Origin: Thiovibrio frasassiensis
GTDB lineage: Bacteria > Desulfobacterota > Desulfobulbia > Desulfobulbales > Desulfurivibrionaceae
NCBI RefSeq assembly: GCF_029607905.1
Contig: NZ_JAPHEH010000001.1
Coordinates: 2,447,530-2,511,529 of the forward strand
Length of the DNA: 64,000 nucleotides
Direction of reading: 5' to 3'
Shown here: in pieces, positions 8,059 to 16,878 of the stretch
Layout of the letters: each line of letters starts with the position of its first letter
Position numbering within the stretch: position 1 is the first letter of the stretch
Program-made: the position numbers and the translations under genes
The notes under the pieces: model-generated
What the model was told of the DNA's origin: nothing
Databases searched by the model: none
Seen by the model: only the letters and a program-made list of their open reading frames with translations

Positions 8059-9536
8059 GCCCAGAGCCCTCCGCCCTTACGCTCGTCCACCCTGCGGGCG
8101 AACACCCGCATCAAGCGCAAGTAAAGCTCGTCTTTCAGCACCTTGTCCTCCACTCCCGCGTCGATATTGGGATTGTCGTTGATCTCGATGAGATAGAAGC
8201 GGTTGCCCACCTGTTTGATGTCCACACCGTAAAGGCCGTCACCGATGAGGGCCGAGGCCTTGAGAGCCAGCTTGATCAGGCCGGGGGGGCAATGCTCCAC
8301 CGGCAGGGTTTCCGCCTCGCCGTCGGTGAGCTTGCACCCGTCCTGATCACGCTTGATGATCTGCCAATGCTTCCGGGCCATGAAATATTTGCAGGCAAAG
8401 AGCGGCTGGCGGTCAAAAACGCCGATCCGCCAGTCATAGGTGGTGGGCATGAATTCCTGGGCGATGACCAGCTCGGATTTCTGCAGTAGGGCCGAAACCT
8501 CACGGGCCAGCTCGGCTTCATTCTCAACCTTAACCACCCCTTGGGAAAAAGAGCTGTCCGGTTTCTTGAGCACGCAGGGAAAGCCCAGCTCCACACTGAA
8601 CTGCTGCCAGTTGCCTTGGTGGAGAATACGGGTCTTGGGGATGGGAATCCGGTGCCGGGTGAAAATCTCGGCCAAAAACACCTTATTGGTGCAGCGCAGG
8701 ATGGATTCCGGATCATCGATCACCACCAGCCCTTCGGCCACACCCCTTCTGGCAAAGCGGTAGGTATGGTGGAGGACGCTGGTGGTTTCCCGGATAAACA
8801 GAGCGTCAAACTCGGCAAGCCTGCCGTAATCGTCCTTCTGGATGAACTCGACGCCAAAGCCAACCGCCTCGGCGCCCTTGACTATGCGCTGCAAGGCCTT
8901 GGCGTTGGAAGGCGCTTCCGCCTCGGCAGGATCGTGGAGAATGGCGAGATCGTAGCGAGCGGTGCGCCGCCGATGAAAGATGCGATGCCGCCCCTTGAAA
9001 TACTCACGGGCCATTTCCACCGCGAAATCGCGGTGGTCCTCGGGGATATCGCTGGCCGCCATGGGGGTGATCCCGGCCAGCTGCCATTTCCCTTCTTTCT
9101 CGTTATGGCTGAAGCCGGCGCGCAGGAAGGGGGCCTGGAAGATCTTAAAGAGCTGTTGGGCCAGCTTTTCGTGCCGTTTCGCAACATTATGGCCGAAATA
9201 GATACTCACCACAAACTCCGGTGATTTGATCTGAGCCAGGCTCTGCTGGATGATCTGGTCCAAGTCGTCGGAGGCGATGCGGATAATGGCCTGGGTCTTG
9301 AAATCCTGGATGGTGGCCACATCCGGCAAGGGCTTATGGCCACGAGCCGCAGCGAGCAGGGAGACATAATAACCCGTGCTCTGGTAGCGGTAGGATTTAC
9401 AGAGGTTGAAGACCCTGGCCGAGGTCATCTCCGCGTAGGCGGCATCGGTCAGGTAGGCGCGGGCCGGGACGATCTGGACATCGCTGATGGCCAGGGGCCA
9501 GTCCTTGGGATCGTTGACCACGATCAGCACCTTCAT
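8055..9536 (-). CDS. RimK-like ATP-grasp ligase with N-terminal RLAN-type domain
   Basis: This 493-aa protein is longer than RimK. About 180 N-terminal residues match the RimK-like ATP-grasp N-terminal type of domain, and the C-terminal ATP-grasp fold has FPCVLKKPDSSFSQGVVKV (ATP-binding lysine) and GVDIKQVGNRFYLIEINDNP (metal-binding E-x-N). ATP-grasp enzymes join a carboxylate to an amine through an acylphosphate. The gene overlaps its neighbours on both sides (ATGA junctions with the C39-like gene upstream and the GCS2 gene downstream), a sign of a tightly coupled pathway. Genes of this type have been grouped with GCS2 ligases in comparative studies of amidoligase systems; the product remains unknown. 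Confidence 0.82.
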   Translation of the reverse strand: MKVLIVVNDPKDWPLAISDVQIVPARAYLTDAAYAEMTSARVFNLCKSYRYQSTGYYVSLLAAARGHKPLPDVATIQDFKTQAIIRIASDDLDQIIQQSLAQIKSPEFVVSIYFGHNVAKRHEKLAQQLFKIFQAPFLRAGFSHNEKEGKWQLAGITPMAASDIPEDHRDFAVEMAREYFKGRHRIFHRRRTARYDLAILHDPAEAEAPSNAKALQRIVKGAEAVGFGVEFIQKDDYGRLAEFDALFIRETTSVLHHTYRFARRGVAEGLVVIDDPESILRCTNKVFLAEIFTRHRIPIPKTRILHQGNWQQFSVELGFPCVLKKPDSSFSQGVVKVENEAELAREVSALLQKSELVIAQEFMPTTYDWRIGVFDRQPLFACKYFMARKHWQIIKRDQDGCKLTDGEAETLPVEHCPPGLIKLALKASALIGDGLYGVDIKQVGNRFYLIEINDNPNIDAGVEDKVLKDELYLRLMRVFARRVDERKGGGLWA

Positions 9537-10276
9537 GCAATCACCGGGCGGGCGGGCTGGCCATGGTTTTTTTTCTTAGCGGGCTCGATGATGAGCAGAT
9601 TGGCGTCATAGGTGACGATGCCCAGGAGGATCGAGCAGATGACCCGGTCGATGGACACCTCGTATTTCTGGCCTTCGGCCATGGGGTTATCCATGTGGGG
9701 ATCGGCGATGGCCACCAGCCGGTCGGGCCGGTTGTAGCCGCAGAGCAGGACAAAATGGCCGGAGGGGTTGCCGCGCACATCGTCATCCGCGCAGAGATCG
9801 CCGTATTCCCGCATGCTCCGGTACAGATAGGTGGAACTCAAGCCGGTGAGCACCGGGATGGAGCGTTTCAGGTATTTGCGGAGCAGGGCAGGGGTGAGGT
9901 CGGCAAAGCGCAGCTCCCCGCCGAGGTTGAGAAAATCGAGATAGCCCCGGGTGGCAAGGTGGAGTTTCTGGTCCTCCTTGGCCGCCATCTGGGCCAGGAG
10001 CCGTTCCTCGATATACTCCGGGCCATGAGAAAACCAGGTGGGGTCGAAAACCTGGAGATTGTAGGTGTAGATCCGCGCTTTGTAACCCCGGCGCAGGGCG
10101 TGGCAGGCGAGGAAGACATCCAGGGTGCCGCCGGTTTCCAGGCTTTTCACCTCGTCGATCACTTGCGCCAGGTGGATGGTATCGCCGTAATACTGGTACA
10201 CGGCATGGAGACAGGTCGGGCCGCAGGTGGTGTCGTCGGGCTGCGGCAGGATGGTGACGTCAAGGAAGGCTTCCAT
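9533..10276 (-). CDS. Peptidase C39-like cysteine protease/transferase
   Basis: The 247-aa protein has the papain-like C39 arrangement. A catalytic cysteine lies in DDTTCGPTCLHAVYQYYG (about residues 14-31), a histidine in SGHFVLLCGYNR and an acidic residue in IADPHMDNP. No signal peptide or transporter domain is seen, so it probably acts in the cytoplasm, unlike C39 domains of bacteriocin exporters. In this operon it could mature, cut or transfer the product of the two downstream ligases. The start is preceded by AAGGA, and the gene begins 30 nt after the PHP gene ends. Confidence 0.78.
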   Translation of the reverse strand: MEAFLDVTILPQPDDTTCGPTCLHAVYQYYGDTIHLAQVIDEVKSLETGGTLDVFLACHALRRGYKARIYTYNLQVFDPTWFSHGPEYIEERLLAQMAAKEDQKLHLATRGYLDFLNLGGELRFADLTPALLRKYLKRSIPVLTGLSSTYLYRSMREYGDLCADDDVRGNPSGHFVLLCGYNRPDRLVAIADPHMDNPMAEGQKYEVSIDRVICSILLGIVTYDANLLIIEPAKKKNHGQPARPVIA

Positions 10277-10306
10277 AGGGGTCCTTCTGTCAATAACGCA
10301 AGAGGA

Positions 10307-10957
10307 TCAGCCGGCTACTCTTGCAACCAGCGCCGCCATACCTGTACGAATCCGTCCGTACTCCTCAAGGGAGAGTCCGGCGCCAAGCGCCACCGTTTCC
10401 GCCATCTTGGCGGTGAGGAAATCGCCTGGGCCATGGGCATCGGCGTTCACCGCCATGCCAGCCCCGGCGGCCAGGGCCATCTTGGCCACATGCCCGTTGG
10501 TGAGCGAATGCCCACGGCGGCCGGAAAGTTCTAACAGGATGCCCTTGTCCGCGGCAAGCTTGGCCTCTTCCAGGGTAATGAAGCCTGGGTGGGCGAGAAC
10601 ATCGACGCCAGCCTCAAGGGAAGCGCGATTGGTCCCGGGCCGCACCGGCTCCACCGGGGTTTCCCCGTGGCCGACCACGATCAGAGCCCCAAGCTTTCTC
10701 GCCCTGCGGGTGAGTTCAGCAAATTGCTCCGGCGGCACATGGGTCAGTTCGATGCCTGGCAGGAGCTGGGTCTTGGAATACTTGTTCAAATCAGCTGCCG
10801 CCTGCACAATGCGCGGGATAATGAAATCCAGATTGGAGGAATCGGCGTGATCGGTGATGGCGATGGCGGAATATCCGAGGATTTCCACCCTCCGCAGGTG
10901 CTCGGCCGGAACAAGTTCACCATCGCTGAACAGGGAATGGGTATGCAGATCGATCAT
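10307..10957 (-). CDS. PHP-domain metal-dependent phosphoesterase
   Basis: The 216-aa product begins MIDLHTHSLFSDGEL, the first metal motif of PHP hydrolases. It continues with AITDHAD, a GHGETPVEP histidine motif, LAHPGF and NADAHGPGD, which together could bind three metal ions. Histidinol phosphatase and several cyclic or nucleoside phosphatases share this fold, so the substrate is open. A good ribosome site (GGAGACC) precedes the ATG. It is the first gene of the set with the C39-like, ATP-grasp and GCS2 genes, and the 30-nt spacing suggests cotranscription. Confidence 0.82.
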   Translation of the reverse strand: MIDLHTHSLFSDGELVPAEHLRRVEILGYSAIAITDHADSSNLDFIIPRIVQAAADLNKYSKTQLLPGIELTHVPPEQFAELTRRARKLGALIVVGHGETPVEPVRPGTNRASLEAGVDVLAHPGFITLEEAKLAADKGILLELSGRRGHSLTNGHVAKMALAAGAGMAVNADAHGPGDFLTAKMAETVALGAGLSLEEYGRIRTGMAALVARVAG

Positions 10958-11023
10958 GGGAGGTCTCCATTTTTTTTAGCCACGATTTTTTTTGCCACGA
11001 AATCCACAAAATAAGGCAGTAGA

Positions 11024-11056
11024 GTAGGTCGGGTAGAGCACAGCGAAACCCGACAT
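11024..11056. repeat. Small palindromic repeat (GTAGGTCGGGT type)
   Basis: The intergenic gap between the PHP gene and miaB contains GTAGGTCGGGTAGAGCACAG followed by CGAAACCCGACAT. TCGGGT pairs with ACCCGA around a short centre. This is a widespread class of short intergenic palindrome seen in many proteobacteria. It lies in the leader of the minus-strand PHP operon. The flanking 10970-11010 segment has A/T runs (GCCACGATTTTTTTTGCCACG) with a repeated GCCACG word. Confidence 0.6.
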
Positions 11057-11133
11057 TTTCCTTACCGAAACACAGGTTGAAATTATCTTCATCATAACAC
11101 AACGTTGCCCGAATATTTCCTGACTTTCGCGCC

Positions 11134-12462
11134 CTAAATCATTTTCCCCCGCAAGGAATTCTGGCAGGCACTCTCGATCTCCACCATAAGCAAATCCCCG
11201 GGCACCAACTTGCGATCGCAGGAAAAATTCACGATCTGATTACCACCGGTGCGGCCGCTCCATTGATTGGCCGGCGCCTTGCTTGCCCCTTCCACCATAA
11301 CCTCCACACTTTTGCCGATCTCAGCCTGCTTGAGCTCCAGGGCAATCTCCTCCTGCCGCACCTGCAAGCGGGCGAGCCGTTCACTCTTGACCGCTTCCGC
11401 GACCTTGTCGGGAAAATCAGCGGCCTTGGCATTGGGACGGTCGGAATACTTGAAGGAATAGGAGCCATGGTAGCGCACAGTCTCCACCACCTGCATGGTG
11501 GCGGCAAAGTCCTCCTCCGTTTCGCCCGGAAAACCCACGATAATATCGGTGGTCAGGGCGATGTCCGGCCGGTATTCCCGCAGCCTGGCCGCCTTGTCGA
11601 GATAGGCTTCGATGGTGTACTTGCGGTTCATCCGCTCCAGTATCCTGTTTGAGCCGGACTGCACCGGGAGATGGAAATGGGGGCAAAGCACGGGAATCTC
11701 GGCAAAACAACGCATCAGCTCTTCGGAAAGATCCTTGGGATGGGAAGAGGTGAAACGCAGCCGCTGCAAGCCGTCAATGCCGGCGACCGCCCGCAGGAGT
11801 TCGGGAAAACTCTTGTTCTGGGCGGCGTCCCCTTTTTTACCGTAGGAATTGACGTTCTGGCCGATGAGGGTGATCTCCTTGACCCCCTGAGCAACAAGAT
11901 GGGTCGCCTCCCCAAGGATATCCGTAAAGCTCCGGCTGATCTCGCGGCCCCGGGTATAGGGAACCACACAGTAGGTGCAGAAATTATCACATCCCTGCAT
12001 GATGGTGATAAACCGTTTATGCGGGGTGGACTCCGCCAGATTGGGAAGAAAGGGGGGGATAACGAAATCGGCGGAAAGCTCCGTGGCCACCTGGGGCTTT
12101 TTGCTCCGACGGGCCTCGGCAACCAAAGAGGGCAGGGTGTAGATCGACTGCGGCCCCATGACGATATCGATGTAGGGCATCCGCTCCAGAAGGGCCGTGC
12201 CATCCTGCTGGGCCACGCAACCGGTCACGGCCAGGATAAAATCGTGGTGCTTTTCCTTGAGCTTCTTGTAGCGCCCGAAACAGCTGTACGCCTTGTGCGC
12301 GGCCTTGCCCCGGATACTACAGGTGTTGACCACAACCACGTCGGCCAGTTCGGGCTTATTGGTCTGGACATAAGAGTGCTCGCCAAGAAGCTGGGCCATG
12401 ATCTCGGAATCACGCTCATTCATCTGACAGCCAAAGGTTTCTATGTAAAGACGCTGGGTCAT
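11134..12462 (-). CDS. miaB: tRNA-2-methylthio-N6-dimethylallyladenosine synthase MiaB
   Basis: MiaB adds a methylthio group to i6A37 of tRNAs reading UNN codons, acting after MiaA, which is also encoded in this window. The 442-aa protein has the N-terminal auxiliary-cluster cysteines (FGCQMNERDSE, NTCSIRGKA, VTGCVAQQ), the radical SAM motif CDNFCTYCVVPYTRG and a C-terminal TRAM region. The NTCSIR and TYCVVPYTRG variants distinguish it from MtaB and RimO. It heads a run of minus-strand housekeeping genes but is separated from them by a repeat-bearing gap. Confidence 0.97.
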   Translation of the reverse strand: MTQRLYIETFGCQMNERDSEIMAQLLGEHSYVQTNKPELADVVVVNTCSIRGKAAHKAYSCFGRYKKLKEKHHDFILAVTGCVAQQDGTALLERMPYIDIVMGPQSIYTLPSLVAEARRSKKPQVATELSADFVIPPFLPNLAESTPHKRFITIMQGCDNFCTYCVVPYTRGREISRSFTDILGEATHLVAQGVKEITLIGQNVNSYGKKGDAAQNKSFPELLRAVAGIDGLQRLRFTSSHPKDLSEELMRCFAEIPVLCPHFHLPVQSGSNRILERMNRKYTIEAYLDKAARLREYRPDIALTTDIIVGFPGETEEDFAATMQVVETVRYHGSYSFKYSDRPNAKAADFPDKVAEAVKSERLARLQVRQEEIALELKQAEIGKSVEVMVEGASKAPANQWSGRTGGNQIVNFSCDRKLVPGDLLMVEIESACQNSLRGKMI

Positions 12463-12506
12463 GCTTAATGTATTACCTTAACTATAAATGAAAGCTGCAA
12501 CACCAG

Positions 12507-12606
12507 CCCTTCGACAGGCTCAGGGCGAACGGATATTTTCTTAACGTATGTCATTACGATCGTGCTGAGCACTTCGACAAGTTCAGAAGAGCCTTGTCGA
12601 AGCACA
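12507..12606. repeat. Dispersed CTTCGACA-type intergenic repeat
   Basis: CCCTTCGACAGGCTCAGGGC (from 12507) is followed by GAACGG, and a second unit at 12572-12602 carries a perfect 10-bp inverted repeat, CTTCGACAAG and CTTGTCGAAG, separated by 11 nt. This type of repeat is common between genes in many environmental bacteria and is not tied to a gene function. It lies between miaB and the small DUF4911-like gene. Confidence 0.7.
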
Positions 12607-12614
12607 GTTGTTCC

Positions 12615-12845
12615 CTAAACAAATTCTTCCAACCTGAGACGCTGGGCCATGCTCCGCACCACTCCGAGAACATCCTCCTCAAGTTCCGAGGGATATTTCA
12701 GCTCAACCACCCCCTCACGCTGATCCACGGTGGACATGATGGTCAGATTGTCATACGCCTCGAGAATGAATTTGAGGAAATAGATCTGTTCCGGGTCGAT
12801 GCGAAACTGAAGCTTGGCCAGGGAAGTTTCCATGGTACCAATCAC
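12615..12845 (-). CDS. Small conserved protein, DUF4911-like
   Basis: A 76-aa acidic protein with an alternating strand/helix pattern, running from LAKLQFRIDPEQIYFLKFIL through YDNLTIMSTVDQREGVVELKYP to a C-terminal helix. I recognise it only as resembling DUF4911 proteins of anaerobic deltaproteobacteria; it may be a small ligand-binding fold. The GTG start overlaps the purB stop (GTGA), which indicates translational coupling. An ATG four codons further in (12833) is the alternative start. Conservation next to purB would be needed to suggest a role. Confidence 0.65.
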   Translation of the reverse strand: MIGTMETSLAKLQFRIDPEQIYFLKFILEAYDNLTIMSTVDQREGVVELKYPSELEEDVLGVVRSMAQRLRLEEFV

Positions 12846-14287
12846 ACCGAAAGAGCGGAATCGATGCCGCCGAGGATATCTTTATACTGGGCAAGCCGGG
12901 GCATAACAACTTCATCGAGGAATTCATCGGTCTGCTGGGGAGCCCGACCGACAAACTCGCTGCCGTCTCCAACCAGCTCCTTGAGCTCCTGCACAGAGAA
13001 GGGCACCGCCGGATCATTGGCCAGCCGAGTAAGCAGGTCGTTTTCCATGCCTTCTTCTTTAACCACCTTGCCGGCGGCGACAGAATGCACCTTGACCACC
13101 TCATGCATCTCCTGACGGCTCCTTCCTTTCTCTACACAGGCCATGAGAATCTTTTCCGTGGCCATGAAGGGGAGCTCCTGAGCCAAATGGCGAGCAATTT
13201 GTTTCGGATAGACAACCATTCCCTGGGAAACATTAAGAAACAACTTTAAGATTGCATCGGTGAGCAAAAAGGCCTGGGGGATATCCATGCGCCGGATGGC
13301 CGAATCGTCCAGGGTGCGCTCAAACCATTGATTGGCGTAGGTTGCGCCGAAATTGCCTACCAGACCCATGAGCTTTCTAGCCAAGCCGGTCATCCGCTCG
13401 GAACGCATGGGGTTGCGCTTATAGGCCATGGCCGAGCTGCCCACCTGATTCTTTTCAAAAGGTTCTTCCTGAACCTTGAGGTTACTGAGCAACCGCAGGT
13501 CCACGGCAAACTTGTGGGCAGAAGCGCCGATGCCGGCCAGGGTTTCCACGGTTTTCATGTCGAGCTTGCGGGTGTAGGTCTGGCCGGTAACGGCAAAAAC
13601 CTCGCCAAATCCAAGCTTTGCCGCGACAAGCTCATCCATCTTCCGCACCTTATCGTGATCCCCCTTAAAGAGCTCGATAAAGGTGGCCTGGGTGCCCACG
13701 GTGCCCTTGGCTCCCCGGGCCTTGACCTGCGATTCAAGATGTTCAATATAGTCAAGATCCATGAGAAGGTCCTGAATATACAGGGTGTTACGCTTGCCGA
13801 CCGTAGTGGGCTGGGCGGCCTGATAATGGGTATAGCCCAGGGTTGCCAGATCTTTGTGCTGGCGACAGAACCCGGCGAGATTGGCAATGACATTCACCAA
13901 GCTCTTCTTAACCAGTTGCAGCCCCTTTTTTTGGAGAAGCAGATCGGTGTTGCAGCCAACAAACTGGGAGGTGGCGCCAAGATGGATAATCGGCTCGGCA
14001 GTAGGGCACTTGAGGCCATAGGCATAGACATGGGCCATAACATCATGACGGATCTCTTTCTCCTTGGCCGCGGCCACCTCAAAATCGATATCCGTGGCAT
14101 GGGCCCGCAGTTCATCAAGCATGGCCGGGGTAACGAGATCGGTAAGGCCCAATTCATGCTGGGCCTCGGCCAGGGCGATCCAGCAACGGCGCCAGGTTTC
14201 AAACTTGGTGCGCTCGGAAAAAAGCTCCTGCATCTCGCGGCTGGTGTAGCGGCTGACCAGGGGCTCCTGATAGATATCACGATTCAT
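12842..14287 (-). CDS. purB: Adenylosuccinate lyase
   Basis: PurB cleaves SAICAR and adenylosuccinate, releasing fumarate, in purine synthesis. The 481-aa product has HLGATSQFVGCNTDLLL, THYQAAQPTTVGKR (catalytic His region) and the family signature SSAMAYKRNPMRSERM with the catalytic serine loop. The sequence resembles the longer ADSL subtype also found in animals and some bacteria rather than the E. coli type. I placed the start at the ATG of MNRDIYQ because GGAGAG lies just upstream of it; an in-frame ATG four codons earlier has no ribosome site. The last codon overlaps the next small gene. Confidence 0.96.
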   Translation of the reverse strand: MNRDIYQEPLVSRYTSREMQELFSERTKFETWRRCWIALAEAQHELGLTDLVTPAMLDELRAHATDIDFEVAAAKEKEIRHDVMAHVYAYGLKCPTAEPIIHLGATSQFVGCNTDLLLQKKGLQLVKKSLVNVIANLAGFCRQHKDLATLGYTHYQAAQPTTVGKRNTLYIQDLLMDLDYIEHLESQVKARGAKGTVGTQATFIELFKGDHDKVRKMDELVAAKLGFGEVFAVTGQTYTRKLDMKTVETLAGIGASAHKFAVDLRLLSNLKVQEEPFEKNQVGSSAMAYKRNPMRSERMTGLARKLMGLVGNFGATYANQWFERTLDDSAIRRMDIPQAFLLTDAILKLFLNVSQGMVVYPKQIARHLAQELPFMATEKILMACVEKGRSRQEMHEVVKVHSVAAGKVVKEEGMENDLLTRLANDPAVPFSVQELKELVGDGSEFVGRAPQQTDEFLDEVVMPRLAQYKDILGGIDSALSV

Positions 14288-14499
14288 GACACTCTCCATC
14301 TGCAGAATAAAGTGATTCGGTTCGAGACAAATTCACCCGAAAATATCGGCTCAAATATACGGTTCAACACCAGGGGATTCTTTACCAAAAAAAAAGAAAA
14401 AATGCTCGTGAAAGGGGGGCTCGGCCAGCCTCAAGTTTCGCCTCAATATACAACGTCGCATAATGTATATTATGTATAGTAAAATAAAATAGTATAAAA

Positions 14500-16245
14500 T
14501 CATATGGATAACTGCTTAAAATCCACCGCTTCCACCTGCCAACTGGTTTTATTGCGAAAAGTATTACGACGGATCTTAAAGGCGATTTTGAGCGGCTGAC
14601 CACTGTCAAGGAGGCTGTGAAATTCCCCCAAACCGAAACCAATGCCGTCGAGAATCGCGCCGTTGAATCGCGCGGTGAACTTCAGATGATTGGTGCCAAC
14701 CTCACGGGGGTTCTCCGGGAGACCCTGGGCGCTAAAAACCGGCTCCGGATTTCCCATGCCGAACGGCCCGAGCCGTTCATAGTTCCGCAGGAACTCCTTT
14801 GTAAAGATAGCGCCGCCTTCTTCGTGCCAGTCGATACCAATCTTGGGGGCAAGCATCGTTTCCGTTACGATTGCATCGACTCTTTTTTGGAAATGCATTT
14901 CCAGTTCGGGGAGATTCTCCGCCAACAGGGTCAGCCCAACTGCCGCCTCATGCCCGCCAAAAGCGAGAAAAAGCTCAGGACGTTCCTGAAGTATTCCGTA
15001 CAGATTCACCCCGGGCAGCGAGCGGCCGGACCCCTTCGCCACCCCATCCTGCACAGCAAAAAGCAAGGTTGGCCGGTTAAACCGCTCCACCATTCTGGCC
15101 GCACCGATGCCGATCACCCCGGGATGCCACCCTTCGCCGCTGATAATGAGGCCGTTTTTCCCTGCATCCACAGCTGCTTCGGCCATAACCGCGGCCTCAA
15201 GGCAGATTTCCTCCAGCACGGATTTTCGCAGTTCGTTCTCGCTGTTCAATTCCTGGGCCAGCGCCCTGGCGCTCGCATCATCCTCCGTCACCAGCAGCGC
15301 CAAGGCACGGCCGGCATCCCCCATACGCCCCGCGGCATTGAGCCGGGGGCCGAGCCGATACCCGATATCCTCGCAGGTCACCGCGGAGCCGTCAATGCCG
15401 GACACCCTGTTCAAGGCAGCAAGTCCCGGCCGAATAGTAGCCCCTAAAACCTCAAGTCCAGCCTTAACAAAAATACGGTTTACCCCTGTAATCGGGACCA
15501 TATCCGCCACAGTGCCAACGGCCACCAAGTCAAGATATGATTTCAGGTTGGGCATCTCTTGCCCTGCCCCATACTGCCCCTGCTCATGGAGCGATTTCCT
15601 GATCCCCATGGCCAGATAAAATGCCACCCCGACTCCGGCCAGATACTTTTCCGGAAATGCACACCCTTTTTGCCATGGGTTCAGCACCGCCTCGGCTCGG
15701 GGCAACACCTCGGGCGCTTGATGGTGATCCGTAATAATGACCCGGCAGCCAAGTTCCTGCAGCTGTCGGACCTCTTCATCGTTTGAAATCCCGCAATCCG
15801 CGGTGATCACCAGGGGGGCTAAGGCCAAAATACCCTTGGCCACAATCCGGCGAATCGCCTCCAGATGCAGCCCGTATCCTTCATGTATCCGATGCGGTTG
15901 ACAGGTGTAGACCTCTGAAAAACCGATCTTTTTCAAAAAAAGATACAGCAGGGCTGTGCCGGTGGTGCCGTCCACGTCGTAGTCGCCATAGACAATCACC
16001 GGAGCCTGCCTCCCAAGTGCCTGCAAAACCACGTACACCGCCTCCGTCATCCCCTTCATCAAAAAGGGCGAGGGCAGATCACTGAGTGAGGGCGAAAAAA
16101 ACCGTTCCGCCTGCTCCCTGTTTTCCACGCCTCTTGCCAGAAGAATCGCCGCGAGCGGCTTGGGCAGGTCAAGTTCGGTCGCCAAGAGAGTTACGCGCGC
16201 CGGATCAATGGGAGCTCTCTCCCAGATTTTTGCTATTCTGGACAA
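14500..16245 (-). CDS. recJ: Single-stranded-DNA-specific exonuclease RecJ
   Basis: RecJ degrades single-stranded DNA 5' to 3' in recombination and mismatch repair. The 581-aa protein carries the DHH-family motifs GDYDVDGTTGTALL, ITADCGISN and IITDHHQAP. The DHHA1 region has AGRMGDAGRA and GGHEAAVGLTL, and a C-terminal OB-like domain follows. The start codon is TTG with AAGGAG seven bases upstream; no ATG in a suitable place competes with it. pgsA lies about 60 bp further on the same strand. Confidence 0.96.
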   Translation of the reverse strand: MSRIAKIWERAPIDPARVTLLATELDLPKPLAAILLARGVENREQAERFFSPSLSDLPSPFLMKGMTEAVYVVLQALGRQAPVIVYGDYDVDGTTGTALLYLFLKKIGFSEVYTCQPHRIHEGYGLHLEAIRRIVAKGILALAPLVITADCGISNDEEVRQLQELGCRVIITDHHQAPEVLPRAEAVLNPWQKGCAFPEKYLAGVGVAFYLAMGIRKSLHEQGQYGAGQEMPNLKSYLDLVAVGTVADMVPITGVNRIFVKAGLEVLGATIRPGLAALNRVSGIDGSAVTCEDIGYRLGPRLNAAGRMGDAGRALALLVTEDDASARALAQELNSENELRKSVLEEICLEAAVMAEAAVDAGKNGLIISGEGWHPGVIGIGAARMVERFNRPTLLFAVQDGVAKGSGRSLPGVNLYGILQERPELFLAFGGHEAAVGLTLLAENLPELEMHFQKRVDAIVTETMLAPKIGIDWHEEGGAIFTKEFLRNYERLGPFGMGNPEPVFSAQGLPENPREVGTNHLKFTARFNGAILDGIGFGLGEFHSLLDSGQPLKIAFKIRRNTFRNKTSWQVEAVDFKQLSI

Positions 16246-16305
16246 CGATAACTCCTTACTGTTTACTTTATGTTTTAAGTGGATTGACCCGAAAGGCTGT
16301 GCTTT

Positions 16306-16869
16306 TTACTGATCGGTTGTCTTCTGATGAACAATGGCCTCCGGGTCGCCGAGAATGCGCAATCCCCGAAGGATGTAATGGATTCCCGAAAGGATGGTGA
16401 AACCGGCGGTGGGATAAACCAGATAGATTCCCAAGGGGAAAATTGGCTGCAGGAACTCATGGCCAAGATAAAAAACCACGGTGAGCAGCTGCAGGAAGGT
16501 GGTCACCTTGCTGACCAGGGAAGGCTTAAACTTGAACTCCCGGTCATAGAGCATGAGAATGCCGATGCCGCCGCAGATGATGACATCCCTGCTCACCACC
16601 AGCACGGCCAGCCATTGCGGCAAGATACCCAGGACGGCCAGGGTGATGTACGAGGTGATCAGCAGCAGCTTGTCGGCGATGGGATCGATAAACGCGCCGA
16701 AATCGGTTTTCTGTTTCAGCACCCGGGCCAGGAATCCGTCCAGGGCATCGGTCACCCCGGCTAGGACAAAAACCCAAAAGGCGGCAAGTTCCTTGCCGTC
16801 CAATAGGAAGATAACCAAGAGGGGGACGAGCAGAATTCTGCCGATGGTGAGAAGATTTGGAATGTTCAT
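16306..16869 (-). CDS. pgsA: CDP-diacylglycerol-glycerol-3-phosphate 3-phosphatidyltransferase
   Basis: This 187-aa integral membrane enzyme makes phosphatidylglycerol phosphate. It contains a complete CDP-alcohol phosphotransferase signature, D-x2-D-G-x2-A-R-x8-G-x3-D-x3-D, in the DALDGFLARV to DPIADK segment (about residues 40-67), within four or five predicted transmembrane helices. Its length is normal for PgsA, and the N-terminal NIPNLLTIGRILLVPLLV is characteristic. It lies just downstream of miaA, about 10 bp apart, on the minus strand. Confidence 0.95.
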   Translation of the reverse strand: MNIPNLLTIGRILLVPLLVIFLLDGKELAAFWVFVLAGVTDALDGFLARVLKQKTDFGAFIDPIADKLLLITSYITLAVLGILPQWLAVLVVSRDVIICGGIGILMLYDREFKFKPSLVSKVTTFLQLLTVVFYLGHEFLQPIFPLGIYLVYPTAGFTILSGIHYILRGLRILGDPEAIVHQKTTDQ

Positions 16870-16878
16870 GCGAACCTG

